Under the pieces are notes generated by a model, which was not told the DNA's origin, made no database searches, and was given only the letters and a program-made list of their open reading frames with translations. The translations under genes and the position numbers were made by a program. Shown here in pieces: positions 18,621 to 31,000 of a DNA stretch of 64,000 nt (position 1 is the stretch's first letter; each line of letters begins with the position of its first letter). The stretch is from positions 18,272,288 to 18,336,287 of the forward strand of contig NC_092676.1 in NCBI RefSeq assembly GCF_964355755.1, in the 5' to 3' direction. This DNA is from Antedon mediterranea. Its lineage: Eukaryota; Echinodermata; Crinoidea; Comatulida; Antedonidae.

Positions 18621-21532
18621 GACTACAGCAAGGATGGTACAGTATAATACTGTTCTATAAAAAAATAACAAACATTGTGTAATTGTCAATTATTTATTTT
18701 ATAAATTCTACTTGCCATAACATTTAACAGACATTTAAAATGACATCCAAATCAACATTTTACTACATCATGAAATGTACAATATACAACAAAATGTATA
18801 TTATTTTGTTGTTTTTCATGAACATTTATAGTATTATTTATTAACAATATAGCATACAGACAATAAACACACAGTACAGAAAAGAATACAATTGCTGTTT
18901 GTGTTCAGTGGAACTTGTCTGGTATCTTACGATAACAAAACTCTGAATATATTCAATATTGAATTGTTTTATTTCACCATGTACCGTCACAAAATATGCA
19001 TCTATTATTTAACCTGAGAACTGCGTAGGGTGATGCAACGTGGAATAAGCTACATACAGGGAAGATTACTATTATATTTTTAGACTGCAATAGGAATGGT
19101 TAAAGTTAAAATGATATTTTGAGTGAATAAAAATAATAATAACTTGATTGAAAAGCACTTTTGGATCAGTGGCAACACACTCATTGGTGGTGAAGCCAAC
19201 TTAAACAACATACAAATGAACCTTATAAACCAAACATGTATGTATGTACACTCAATGATACATACATAGACATTAAATACAATAGTAAAACAAAAACCAA
19301 TGCAGTGGCTTTTCTTAACGTTTAACTTTAATTACTAACCTAAAATATATTATGGATTATTAGTACAGTAGTACATTTCATTATTCAGTTTTAACAAGTA
19401 CTGAAAGAGATAATACATTTTCCCCAAAAATAATTAAATCATCATGAAAAACAACCACAAAACATTTTCAGCTACTGTACAATAAAATATCTGTAAAAGC
19501 TATTAAACTAATTAACATTTTTTGAAAAACCATTTTTTGAATATTTATCACCTTGTTACATTCCAAGTACATGAATACATTTTAATATTTCAATAAAAAA
19601 AAACATTTAAAGACGCACTGGCTCTTAAACCTCAGCTCCCCCTCCTCCAATCCTACAAATCAAATTTGGATAATTAATTTATTGGCAAAATTCTCATTTT
19701 GTGTAAATTAATGCAATTAATTTTTTTTTTCAAATTGCCAAATATTTTTTTGCGACAACATTGCATCTTTAAATATATTAAACATGGTCAACTTATTCAA
19801 TCTTCTATCGACTAAAGCCAAAGTATAGTCGTTATCTCGGGACCGTTCTATGGCCACCACCAGGTAGGCTTACTTCATCAAAGCTTCTATGAATGGATGT
19901 ACTGGTTGGGAGCAGAAAAACTAGTAGACCATACCCAGTACCATTTTGATTACGATCAATCGGGAAATTACCTCACGAAGCCATATACATGGCTGCAGTC
20001 GCTTGCTCAAGTTAGTGTTTACCGACCAACATAGTGATCTGTAGAGTGGCATTGCACGCGACTAAAAAGCGAAAACATTGTACTGTAAAATTCCTAAGTA
20101 CTCTACACTAAATATTGCTTTAGCAATAAACTAACACCATTTCTATTTTATTCTATACAATTTCTCCATTCTTTTAATTTGAACATTGTAAAAATAACAC
20201 AAACATATTCTCTTACAATTATCTTTTTATCTTTGATTATGAAATTACGATATCTATCAATTTAAGCATTAAATATAAAATGTTTGTTAAAATATATAGC
20301 TAAACAATACAGTATGATCATGTGTGGTTTGATGACGTTGTGCTCCTGGTGGTCAGTTGAGAGCTGGCTTGTTCAAATCCTGTCCTGAGTGATTTTATCA
20401 CAATTAATGTATGGCATTGTTGAAAGCTATGTTACACAGTATAAATATATCATGTCCATATTTGGACACTTGTCTTTACCTTATATATTTATATATTATA
20501 TCATATTTTGAAAAATCTACAATGCATGGTTAAAAATACATTGAAATATCAAATTCTGGGCAGTGTTTTCAAATGTATATGTACGTATACATTTATCACA
20601 TTTAACATTCATAATATGGCAAGACAATCAATTAAGGCCTGAAAATTTTATTTTCACTTTTTGTTTCGAAAATATACTTTACTAAAAGACAACTTAATTT
20701 TTAACACAAAATAAATAACATCTATCCAAAATGAAAATGCCTTTTATATGAGGTAAATATTAAAAATTACCTGCATTGAGCCAGATTAGCAAACCAAAAG
20801 CTGAGGTAGACCTCATCAGATTATATTACATCTAACAGTATTTACTAGTTTAATAATTATTTATATTTTCAGCAAACCAGCCAAAAAATAAAAATCACTT
20901 TAGGATAAAAATGCTATAATATAATTTTATATTTTCATGATTAGAAACTATTTTAACCATATAAAAATAGATTTTTTCTTTCTATTGCCAAAAGATTTTA
21001 TCCATAGACAAATTATTTACTAAATTTGACTATAAAAGTAGTAACATTTGCACAGTGTTTGTTAATAATAAACTGTTATTTTTCCCCTTTTTTTTGTGCA
21101 AAATTATTTTGTTAATGGGAAAAGCTGAAAACATTATTTTTTAAATTGTTTTATTTTTCTCCAAAGATTCTCTTTACAAAATAAATATGCCAAAAGCGGC
21201 ATGTATTTTTATACAGTACAAGGAAATATTAATTAATAAATAATATATATAAATAAACAAATATTTATCTATTGGGTCAGGAATGTTTAATGCAGCAAAA
21301 TAGTTTCTTTGGCAAAGCAATATCATGGAAAGATATCAGAACTTGTTCTAAACAAATAAATAAATTGGAAGCTTTGCCAAAACAAAACGCAGTTGAGAGT
21401 ATAAGTAAAAAACAGTATTGTGAATTTCTAAACAAAAAGTGGTATATATGTATATTAAATTCCCAATTATAAATGTTGCGGACCATTTGAAAAATCTAAT
21501 GAATTGTTTCATTGTTTATGATTGAAATTTCG

Positions 21533-24500
21533 TTAATGTAAATTTTGTTTTAGAAAATTTACATGTATAGGAGATTTTTTGTAGAAAATGCAGTGAGTTC
21601 TGGCATCCAGCATGACTATTCTATCCTCAGGGTCTTCTGCTAAAGAATGTATCAAAAACGACTGTAAACTCTGGTCATTTTTACACCATTCAAAATCTGG
21701 TTTATATCCACAGCCAATCTGAATAAAAAAAGATTGTTCAAATTAACTTAATAATGTACAGGGTAGAAGTGCAGTGGGAAGAGAAAAATGGATGAAAGTG
21801 TAAAAGCAGTAGCAGTACTACTACTACCATTGAGTAGGTAGCAAAATTGGTAATGCTTAAAACAAAAATTGTGTTTTTTTTCTTGCAATTTATTTTTAAT
21901 GATTTCACTCTAATGTTATAGCATTAGCATGTAGACTTTAATCTTGACAAAATCACAAATCTAGGCCTATATTTTCAGTCAGTGTTTTTGAATTGATTGG
22001 TGTTTGGACTTGCGCATGTGGTGTTTAGACATGTACATGTGGTGGTTAGACATGTGTGTATTTTCACAAGCTAAAATTCAATTCAATTCAATTCAATTCA
22101 TATTTATTTACTCATCGTTTATAAATGTAATTTCATAGCATAAATGATGGCAAGGATCCTGCAGTTTACACTTCTGTTTTCGCAGGACCCTTTTACATAA
22201 AAAACATAAAACAATAAACACAACATAATAGATATAAGATAACAAAAAAAGCATTTCCTATTTACATTTTAGAGTTGTTCATCATCATAAAGCGATAGTG
22301 TTTTTCTCAATTGATTATTTATACATTTATTTTTCTTAAAAAAAGATATTCAGTTTATTACTTCCAGTACATGTGAATTCTTTCTTATATATATTACTAT
22401 AGTTAGATTATTATTTGAGAAATCAATAATTAAGGTTTTTACCTTGTTTCTAACAACTTCTGGGTGTTCATGAGATAAGGCAAAGAATAAAGTTTTCTTG
22501 TGAAACAATTCATAGGTTAAAGTACCAACTCCCCAAACATCTGACTGTCTTGTTCTGAACTGCTTCTTACACACCTACAATTTTGGTTAAAATAAAAATG
22601 CCAAAATTAAAAAGAAAAATTGTATTCATAATATTATAATTGCCCAAAGGACACAATGTGGTCTTAATTAGGCATTCACAATCTTAACTTCAACACATTC
22701 AACACTAAAATTCAAGATAATTCTGTACTAGCAAATGTTATACTCACTTCAGTAGGTGTAAGGTGAGGCCTTAGCTGCTTTTTATCATTTGATGTGTAAC
22801 GCTTTGTACTGTCCAATAAAACAGCACTACTAAAATCATGAAATATCATCCGCTGTCTGGTTACATCAAGGCTAATGTGGTCACCTGAGAGAAGGTGAAA
22901 AAAAAAAAAAAAAGACAAACATGAGTTTTATTAAATGATTTTAATTAATGTTAAAGATGTATTGTCTCTTTGAAACACAAAAAAATGAAGGTCAAAATAT
23001 TCTAAATTTAAATTGGCCATATCAAAGTAATATTAAAGTTATTCACTTTAAGTCGAAAATTAGAGCCAAAAGCAACAAGTTTACGTGATTAACAGGTATA
23101 TTAGTTTGATTACATTTCGTCTGGAAAATCGTCGCGAGCGAAAGTAAACAAAGATTTCAAATCATGAGTACGCATTACGCATATGCTAATTAGGATTGTT
23201 TACAACTCGTCACGGTTGAGAAAGGTATTTTCACACAGATCATGAGGAAGTTTTATGATTATGCATAGAGAGTAGCCAAACAAGCGCGTTTCATTATTGG
23301 GTATGTTTTGATCGAAAACTTTGACTGGAAGTCAGAGTTATTTTTTTAACAAAAAAACGTCTGTATTTCAGTGAAATGATTTTTTTTTCAACAAATTTTT
23401 GGTGATAGTTAATAACTATTATGATACTTCAAAATGACTCACCTTTTTTCGAAATCTGTTATTTTTTATTTTTTTGGAATTAGTCAAAGGGACAACATTA
23501 TAGTGGCAATACATGTTTACCTAGCTTAACAAATTTGCAAGAACACTGTAGTATTAGTGTTCCCACTAGGATGTAATGTTGGGATGTTAGCGCAACGTAA
23601 GCGATGACCAATGACCAACTCATCGCTTATGATTTGCCAAATCCCCTCTTTTAAATTTAGCAGTCAGTTGCCTGGAACTTCTGTCAATCTGGGAGAAAAC
23701 ATGTATCTACCAGAACCAAAGTAGGAGAAGCAGGTACTGTAGTACTTACTAGACCAGTCTAATAGGATAATCCGTAGGTCTCGGAGATGGACGGCCACCA
23801 TACAGGCCTGGTCAATGTAACTTAGTCTATTGTTCTCTAGAGTCTTTATGTCTTGCGTACTTCCAGAGTTGATTAGGCTTTTCAATGAACCACCTAAAGT
23901 AAATTATTATGAAATTAAATACAGCACAGCAATACTTAAAAGTCACTGTCAAACAAGACTAAAATTGAAAATACAGAAACCATAAAAATGAATCCGCCTT
24001 TTTTAGGGCATGTTGTCAAGACTTTTTAATGGCTGGAAACAAGCATAAACTAGACTAGACTAGTGCCATCAGCAGGCTTTTCTTTATTACTGTCTGTATG
24101 ACACGCCATGCATGCCAATTTTCTTACCAATATTAAGCTGAACACCATCTAGAACCTAGACTAGACCAAAAAGTAACAGTGTACAATGATAAGATAAGAT
24201 AAGATAAATCTTTATTGTCATGAACACAACCAGGCGAACATGAAATTGGTTGATATGTACATATTTTGAATAGCATATTTGTGGAAATGTGCGAATGTAA
24301 GTCAAATTTGACTGCAGTGTATCAACATATGTCTTTGGTGCTGTACTTACTTGTTGGTAAAAGCACAAGAGCAGACGTGAATTGGCACAAGTAGAAAAAA
24401 CAGAGCTGAGGGATGAAAGTTTAATGAATGATTACTTGTTGTTAAAAACTGTAGTCCTATCGTACCTTTAACAAGACTTGTACATATGTAACCAGCATTG

Positions 24501-25408
24501 TCATTGACTCTATACCACAGATGATAAGCAATTTGAGGGAGTCTGTTTTGATTCACCGTGCTCAAGATGTTTTTAATCTCGTCCCTGTTTTCTTTCTGTA
24601 TTTCAAAGAGATTAAATTTTTTGATCCACAGTATAATAATATAGGTTACTGTATGTACCAAATAATTATTATGACTTGATAAAATCTAGTGTTAAGACAT
24701 GAGCACAAGAAGGAAGCAATGATTACTGCACCAACACTTGCTGGTCTATTCAAGTTTTGGGCAAGACACCTGATGATTAAGCAGCTCTCTGACATAGTAG
24801 TTCTACTATATGACCCAAATTGTACTGGGAAAGTTTTAAACTACATTTGAAAACTGCCCTGGAGTGGGCATGGGGGAAGTGGTGCAAAGGTAATAGGGTA
24901 TCAAAATGTACCAAGAATGGTTTAAACTACGTTTGATTTGGTGTCTTGAATAAATAAAAACACTTACTGATACGCAAAAATGCTTAATAGCATATGGAAC
25001 AGAACAATTGACCATAAATTGTACAGTAGTGAAAATACCAAATCCACATGGCTCTTGTAGAAAATCATTCAACAAATACAACTTCTTTGTATCTCGTTTT
25101 GTCCAAATATCATCAAAGTCCTGTCCTTTCTAAAGTGTTCAAATTTGAATTAAAAAATATTATGTACTGTACACGTACTGTATAGGTTGTTGTGTGACAT
25201 GTGATGTTTGTAGTGTTTAGTAGGATGCATGTGGATAGAATAAAATACTATAGTACATATTTACCCATTCATAATCATGTTCTTCTCGCAACCATCCAAA
25301 TTCCAATACTGTCATTAATAGTACTTTTTTTTCAAAAATGGTGTAAAGTTTAGCAAGGGAGTGATCTTCTGTTATACCAGAACTATGAGGGAGAGAGAGA
25401 AATAACAT
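21533..25408 (-). CDS. Kinase-fold protein, probable pseudokinase
   Basis: Exons in transcript order: 25408 (or acceptor at 25391)-25265, 25129-24968, 24595-24466, 23893-23750, 22884-22748, 22574-22443, 21718-21533. The sum is 1035 nt, 344 aa, with phases consistent. Seen: glycine-loop-like CGFGIFTTV (~76-84), ATP lysine in YAIKHF (K97), a hinge with GYICTSLVKG, HISLDVTRQR (~196-205), FHDFSSA (DFS for DFG, 210-212), an LTPTE activation-loop end, SDVWGVGTLTYELF (helix F) and EDPEDR near the C end. The catalytic loop is shortened, lacks the usual Asn, and HRD is at best SLD, so transfer activity is doubtful. A rival reading of HLRDLR (181-186) as the catalytic loop also lacks the Asn. I do not recognise the family. 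The start is uncertain: the ATG at 25408 follows an in-frame stop, but CTCTCTCCCTCATAG just after it looks like an acceptor (phase 2), which would need an unseen upstream exon. Confidence 0.75.
22078..22230 (-). mobile_element. LINE-like 3' tail with ATTCA microsatellite
   Basis: An (ATTCA)n array at 22078-22100 is followed by TTTATTTACTCATCG and then AGGATCCTGCAG / TTCGCAGGACCC, which are inverted copies of one another. Read on the minus strand this gives a body, an AATAAA and a short tandem tail, the usual 3' end of a truncated non-LTR retrotransposon. It is intronic to the pseudokinase gene. Confidence 0.45.
22951..23519. mobile_element. Diverged MITE, TAAAGATGTATTGTC ends (copy 2)
   Basis: Starts TTAAAGATGTATTGTC and ends near GGCAATACATGTTTA. 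It shares the GGTGATAGTTAATAACTATT block with 4557-4913. It is longer because of an inserted segment containing TTATGCATAGAGAGTAG. It lies in an intron of the pseudokinase gene and is non-coding. Confidence 0.6.
23553..23640. mobile_element. Partial MITE of the GTTCCCACTAG family
   Basis: GTTCCCACTAGGATGTAATG is followed by GCGCAACGTAAGCGATGACC and CATCGCTTATGATTTG, matching the inner part of the elements at 26448 and 28418. The right terminal repeat is missing. Confidence 0.6.
24187..24245 (-). mobile_element. LINE-like tail with GATAA microsatellite
   Basis: (GATAA)n followed by ATCTTTATTGTCATGAACAC. On the minus strand this reads TGACAATAAAGAT plus a TTATC tandem tail, a common non-LTR retrotransposon 3' terminus. 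The body is truncated. Confidence 0.5.
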
Positions 25409-25540
25409 TAACTAGATTTTAATTTATCATTTGAAAAATTATGGGTGATATTCGAGTTAAAAACAGAGATAACAAGTCAACAACAATCTTTAAGTTATCC
25501 ACACAAAGAAACGCAACAGGCATGTACAGTATGTTAAATG

Positions 25541-25922
25541 AAATACCGTAAATGTTCTAATTGTAACCCTGGGTTATTATTCTTTGATTGTTTTTTAGAA
25601 GGGGGTTTTACAATTAGATTAGTGGGTTACTTTTCCGATCAGCAACTCATAGCAAAATAATAACACAGTACAAATAAACAAAGTTGGTTTATTTTATAAA
25701 CTCAAAAACACTCAATCCTCCTCCACTCCAGAGATCAACATGCATTATCTCCTTATTTTCATAATACGGCTGCATCATAAAGTTTTTGTGACTCTAATGG
25801 CTAACACCCATGGGTTACTATTAGAGTAGTGGGTTATTATTATAGATTGACTTAAGGTGGGTTACTATTGGAAGTGGGGTTACTATTAGAGTGTGTGTTT
25901 ACTATTAGAAGATTTACGGTAT
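25541..25922. mobile_element. MITE with TACCGTAAATNTTCTAAT ends
   Basis: Left end ATACCGTAAATGTTCTAATT, right end ATTAGAAGATTTACGGTAT. The interior consists of repeated GGGTTACTATTAGAG-type units on one side and a diverged mirrored set on the other. It sits between the pseudokinase gene and the TAZ gene and occupies much of that 1.4-kb gap. Confidence 0.7.
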
Positions 25923-26447
25923 GCAGAAGTTGATATATACCCTCCCATGTCAGACCTGAATAAATTTATGTTGAATTTTGTCATCTACAGATACAGTATT
26001 ATAGTATATATGGCGTAGCATACTGTAGGTAAATTACGGGAACCAATCTAATATTGAAATTGGAAAAACGAAAATTGGACACATACAGTAGGGATGAGAT
26101 GTGCGTTCTTATTTAATCATAAGCTAAGTGGTGGTAGTAAGAATGTGTGCTGAAGAACTGTGAAAGTAAAATCAGATTGGTATTGTATTGTAATTGTTCA
26201 GTCATAGTCTACTTCTATTTGTGATTAATTGACCAATCACAACAGGTTAACAATAATGACATTTGATTAATTTTGGGTGAGCTAATTAATACAAAACAAT
26301 ATTAATAATATTGAGTTATTGACAAATATGTGTGATAAATATCTGAATTAGGTTTCCATTAAACACATAACTATACTCAGAATATTATGCCATAATGCCA
26401 TTATGTGCAACACAGAGCATGTGCATCCATTTTATGGACATGTTACT

Positions 26448-26591
26448 TAAGCTTGGTTCCCACTAGGATGTAGATACAACACAAGCAAGTTTACCAATCA
26501 TATACGACTGTTGCAAATAATCCATCGATTGAGATTGGTCAAATCACTGAGTTGCGTTACGTCATTGCGTCCTAGTGGGAACCAAGCTTTA
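26448..26591. mobile_element. MITE with AAGCTTGGTTCCCACTAG ends (copy 1)
   Basis: Inverted ends TTAAGCTTGGTTCCCACTAG and CTAGTGGGAACCAAGCTTTA. The interior has GCGTTACGTCATTGCGTCC on the right arm. It lies just downstream of the TAZ gene stop. Same family as 28418-28602. Confidence 0.85.
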
Positions 26592-26655
26592 GTAGAGCCT
26601 ATGTCTAATATTGGAAATTTACATGGCACAAAATATGTTTTTTTTAATTTTATGT

Positions 26656-26661
26656 TTTATT
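26656..26661 (-). terminator. Candidate polyadenylation signal of the TAZ gene
   Basis: TTTATT on the + strand is AATAAA on the minus strand, 113 nt after the TAG of the TAZ gene. It supports that stop being the true end of a separate transcript rather than a point inside a fusion with the kinase exons. Confidence 0.45.
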
Positions 26662-26773
26662 TAGTGTACACAGTACTCCAGTTGAGTCTAACTAGTACTG
26701 TAGGCCTACATGTAGTAATATTATTATCTAATAGTAAAATTTAAGTACTGTTTCAAAAATGCTTAAAAACATA

Positions 26774-27992
26774 CTATTGTTTAAAAAAGTTACAAAATGG
26801 AACAGGGCACTTGAACTCCTCGCAGATCTTGCTATGATGGTAAAACAAACTGACGACACGGTTACATTTCATACATGGGACGCCATTTGACAAACACATC
26901 TTTAGGTGTGTAATCACAGTGTGTACCTGAAAATAAAAAGATACAGTATTTCATATCAAGGAAGTTATCAACCTATATTTAACAATACAAGATATTGTAC
27001 TATGTAAATAATTCAAGATAAAGAAAAATTGGATAGCACTCCATGACTAATGTAGTTGAAAGTGCTGTGTAAATTTTGTTGGTATAGCTGTATGCTAGAG
27101 GACAAACTCTGAGTGACTATAATATTATTAGTGATAATACCTTGTACCATACAAGTGAGCGCTTAAAATAAGTTTGTCTGAACACTACAAATTTGTGCAT
27201 GCGGTGAACATAACCAAACTATCAGGATGTTTTTTTCTCATTATTTGTAATTTATTTAATATTGAAAGTTATTTCCAATATAAACAATATTTTTCCATGC
27301 CATAGTAATACAGTAATTGGTGCAAGTACTGTATGTGAATTGCAGTACAGTATATGATAATATGCATAGTTAGTTTACCTGGTTACATTGTTGTTCAATA
27401 CAATTTTGAACTTTACACAGAGATTTCAAATGCAGACACTCCATTTGGCAACATTTAACATTATTAAAACCAAGACCATCTACTCCATGCTGTAACATTA
27501 ACAATACATAGATTGAATGTTATTTATATATATGTTCCGCCGTACCATGCCGAGAATGTTAAAGAGTCGCAATCCAATCGAGTTTGAACAATACCATGAA
27601 AGCCCCAGTGGTCTAATGGTTAGGACATCTGCATATCAAGCAGGCGGTCCGAGTTCGAGTCTCGGTTGGGGCGACTTTTTCTCATTCTCTCACAGATTTC
27701 CTCATCTTTATCGTTTCAAATTAATTAATTAAATTTCAGTATATCACCGGGCGGTTTCGAATTAATGTTCATTGCCTAATGTGTTTATATATAAATATAT
27801 AACTCTGACGTTATCCAAATTCCTTCACTTGCACTGATGAAGGGCTAGTGTTGCCCGAAAGCTCTGCTAACTTTTCTGGCTGTTTACTTTATCGTTTTGA
27901 TTTAGCTTTTCGCTTTTTATTTTTGTATCTCCATTGAGATCCAGCCACTGATACCCACAGCATTGTCATTTTTTTCAGTAATTTGCCTTTGG

Positions 27993-28029
<37 letters not shown>

Positions 28030-31000
28030 TCTGTTAATGCATCATAATAATGTAAAGTAGTATGTAAACCACAATATTTAATTGATAGGGCATTATAAAA
28101 ATATAAAACATCAATATAAGAAACCATACATTACTATATAAAAATAAAAAATAATAAATTTTGATTAAAAGGCATATGTTGTATACAGTATTTAATTATT
28201 ATTATTTATTTAATCGTTTAACATTTTTAACAAGAGTAGGTATTGTACTGTTGAATTGTAAAAAATAAATTAATTGAAGATATGATGCTGTTTAATATTC
28301 CTTTTCAAAGAACATTCATGAGTGTGTTTGTTGAATGTCAGTCAGTAAAGTTAACTGATGGCCAGTAATTGGTTGTATGTTCAATTATTATGCAACTCCT
28401 ACTGCTGTTATCCTGTATTAAGCTTGGTTCCCACTAGAACGTAACGCAAGGACGTAAACGCAACGCAAGCGTTTTAACCAATGACAAGCGAAGTTATAGA
28501 CAGTTAGCAATCACAAGCGAATAAGCCATCGCTTGTGATTGGTCAATTCACTTGCGTTGCGTTACGTCCTTGCGTTACGTTCTAGTGGGAACCAAGCTTT
28601 ACAGAAAACAATTTTATCTACTGTATATTTGTTTAAGTTTAAATCATTCTTACGACCAATTTCTTAATTAGGCCAAAATTTATCTAAAAATTTACAATAA
28701 TTTTTCTGAAAAATAAAAATCAATGAAACTTTAAAGAGTGTACTATATTATAAAACATTTCAAGTAGATATAATTATAATTGGTATTTCCTATTGAAGTC
28801 CTATTTCTAATATAATAGAAATACAATTGTTTTTATAAGATATTGATAAAATGTCAAAGTTAAAAATCAATCATGCATAATTTGTCCAATCAAGCAAAAC
28901 ACCTCAATGAATTTATGACTTTTTCTTGCATGAACGAGGCAATAACTATAGTCTACTTTTACAACATGGGAGTATAAAAATATACCTCCAGGGAAATTTA
29001 GCAATGCCAGATTTTAGCTTTAAAGCATGGTTATTTGATTAAATACAAGCTTTAAGAATGAATAATATATGTATATAAAGTTTCAAGTTTCGGAGAATAC
29101 AATTATATTTGCTGTAAGCAAATGGAAATGAAAAATGAGTGCAAGTATGAGCTACAATGGCTAGAAACAGAAAATTGTATTTATTCATAGGGGGATTTGC
29201 AAAAAAAATCATACTTGTGCAGTATCCAGCGGTGGATCATCCAGAAATGATGCATTGACTTCAATTGATTCCTCATGCTGTATGCTGCTTATATTTGACA
29301 CTTGTCTATTAAATTCCTTGAAACATAAAGCAAAGTAAAAATTAAACAAGGCATGAAATAAAAAATGACTGGGGTAATAATGTTCAGCGCTTTAGAGGTT
29401 TCACAACATTAGGTGCTATATACTGTAGATCCAGGATATTATTATTATTATTATCTATATTATTCATTCATTTAATTTTCATTCATTTATAATATTGTGC
29501 CTTTTTAAATTTGTAACAATTTTTAAATGTTTTTTACAACTTTTTAATGAATGTAGTTACAGTATTTTTGCAAACAAAAGTTCATACTTGTGAAGTATAT
29601 ATGGGATCATCAAGATATTCTGATGCAGCTTTAATTGATTCTTCATGCTGTATTCTGCTTATATTGGACACTTGCCTATTAAGTTCCTTGAAACAAAAAG
29701 CAAAGCAAGGCATGAAATAAAAAATGACTGGGGTAATAATGTTCAGCGCTTAGAGGTTTCACAACATTAGGCGCTATATAAATCCAGGATATTATTATTG
29801 TTATCTATATTATTCATTCAATTATAATATTGTGCCTTTTTAAATTTTTAATATGATTTATTAAAACATGGTTGAAATGACTAAGTTACTGTAGGCGTGG
29901 TGAAAATTACAATTTTTATGGTTTAGGTTTACATTTCAAGTATTTTGTCTGTAAAAATAGATGAAATAATTGGGACAATTCTACCACCTGGAACTTGGAA
30001 CAAGAATCAGAATGGAATTAGAGGACTGCCAATATTTATACATTACTATATTTATGCTGTTTTATAATAAACATCCCGTCATAAATGCATTTTTTCTCTA
30101 TAGAAAAGTACTACTCTTCAAAGGCCAGCTTATGACAACAATGGGAACGGTTGGAGTAGTTTGGGGAATAATTTTATAATCATAAAACCATGTACCCTAC
30201 AGTAGTAATGATCAAGCATGATTTCAAAGCCTAAAATCAAAATTCATTTAGGCATTTCTCTCCCTTAGCAGAATCAGTCCATTTCACCCGGGTTTTTGAA
30301 AAAATCCGGGTAATAAATCTTGGTCGGTTTTAAACAATTTATGAGTTCTGATTGTTTATCTTGACACACATGAAAGGCCAGCTGGAGTGTGACAGACACT
30401 TCACTACAGAAATTGCTGAAAACCATGTAGGAATTTTCATGAGCTGTCCAGGTGACCTTGTTGTAAATGACATAATAGTACCCTTGGGTTGTATTTGATG
30501 GGCAGTTAATATAATCAAATTACAATTGTGTGTTTTATGGGCTGATACTCTTGACAGACCTGTGGACCATTTCTGCTAAGGGAGAGTTTTGCTCAATGGT
30601 CAATGACACTGGAACTCAGTGCCTGTTAAATCCATTATCCATTATTGTTATCTATATTATTCATTCATTTATAATATTGTGCCTTTTTAAATTTGTAAAG
30701 ATTTTGAAATGTTTCATAATTGTTCGTTTTAATGAAGTAGTATATGGCGCGCCAAGCTGTCATTTATTCAAGCAATAGAGATATCTTAGTTTTTAATAGA
30801 GATATCTTAGTTTTAAATAGAGACATCTTAGTTTTAAATAGAGATATCTCTATTAATAGAGATATCTCTATTAACAGAGATATCTCTATTTAAAACTAAG
30901 ATATCTCTATTAAAAACTAAGATATCTCTATTAAAAACTAAGATATCTTAGTTTTAAATAGAGATATCTCTATTAATAAAGATATCTCTATTAATAGAGA

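Larger units (their letters stand above)
16480..21532. other. Intergenic region upstream of HUNK and downstream of the pseudokinase
   Basis: I see no exon that could be joined to a gene. Contents: HUNK 5' flank; a direct repeat (17722-17868); a long stretch of diverged units with AGTCC/GGACTA words (~17900-18240); a MITE (18232-18408); a three-unit tandem repeat (18421-18620); then strongly A/T-rich DNA from 18650 to 21500, part of which may be the pseudokinase 3' UTR (AATAAA on the minus strand near 21150). Confidence 0.5.

Noticed and set aside
27517-27732. Plus-strand frame of 71 codons
   Set aside because: It crosses the tRNA-like sequence; translation of a tRNA cloverleaf is not meaningful.
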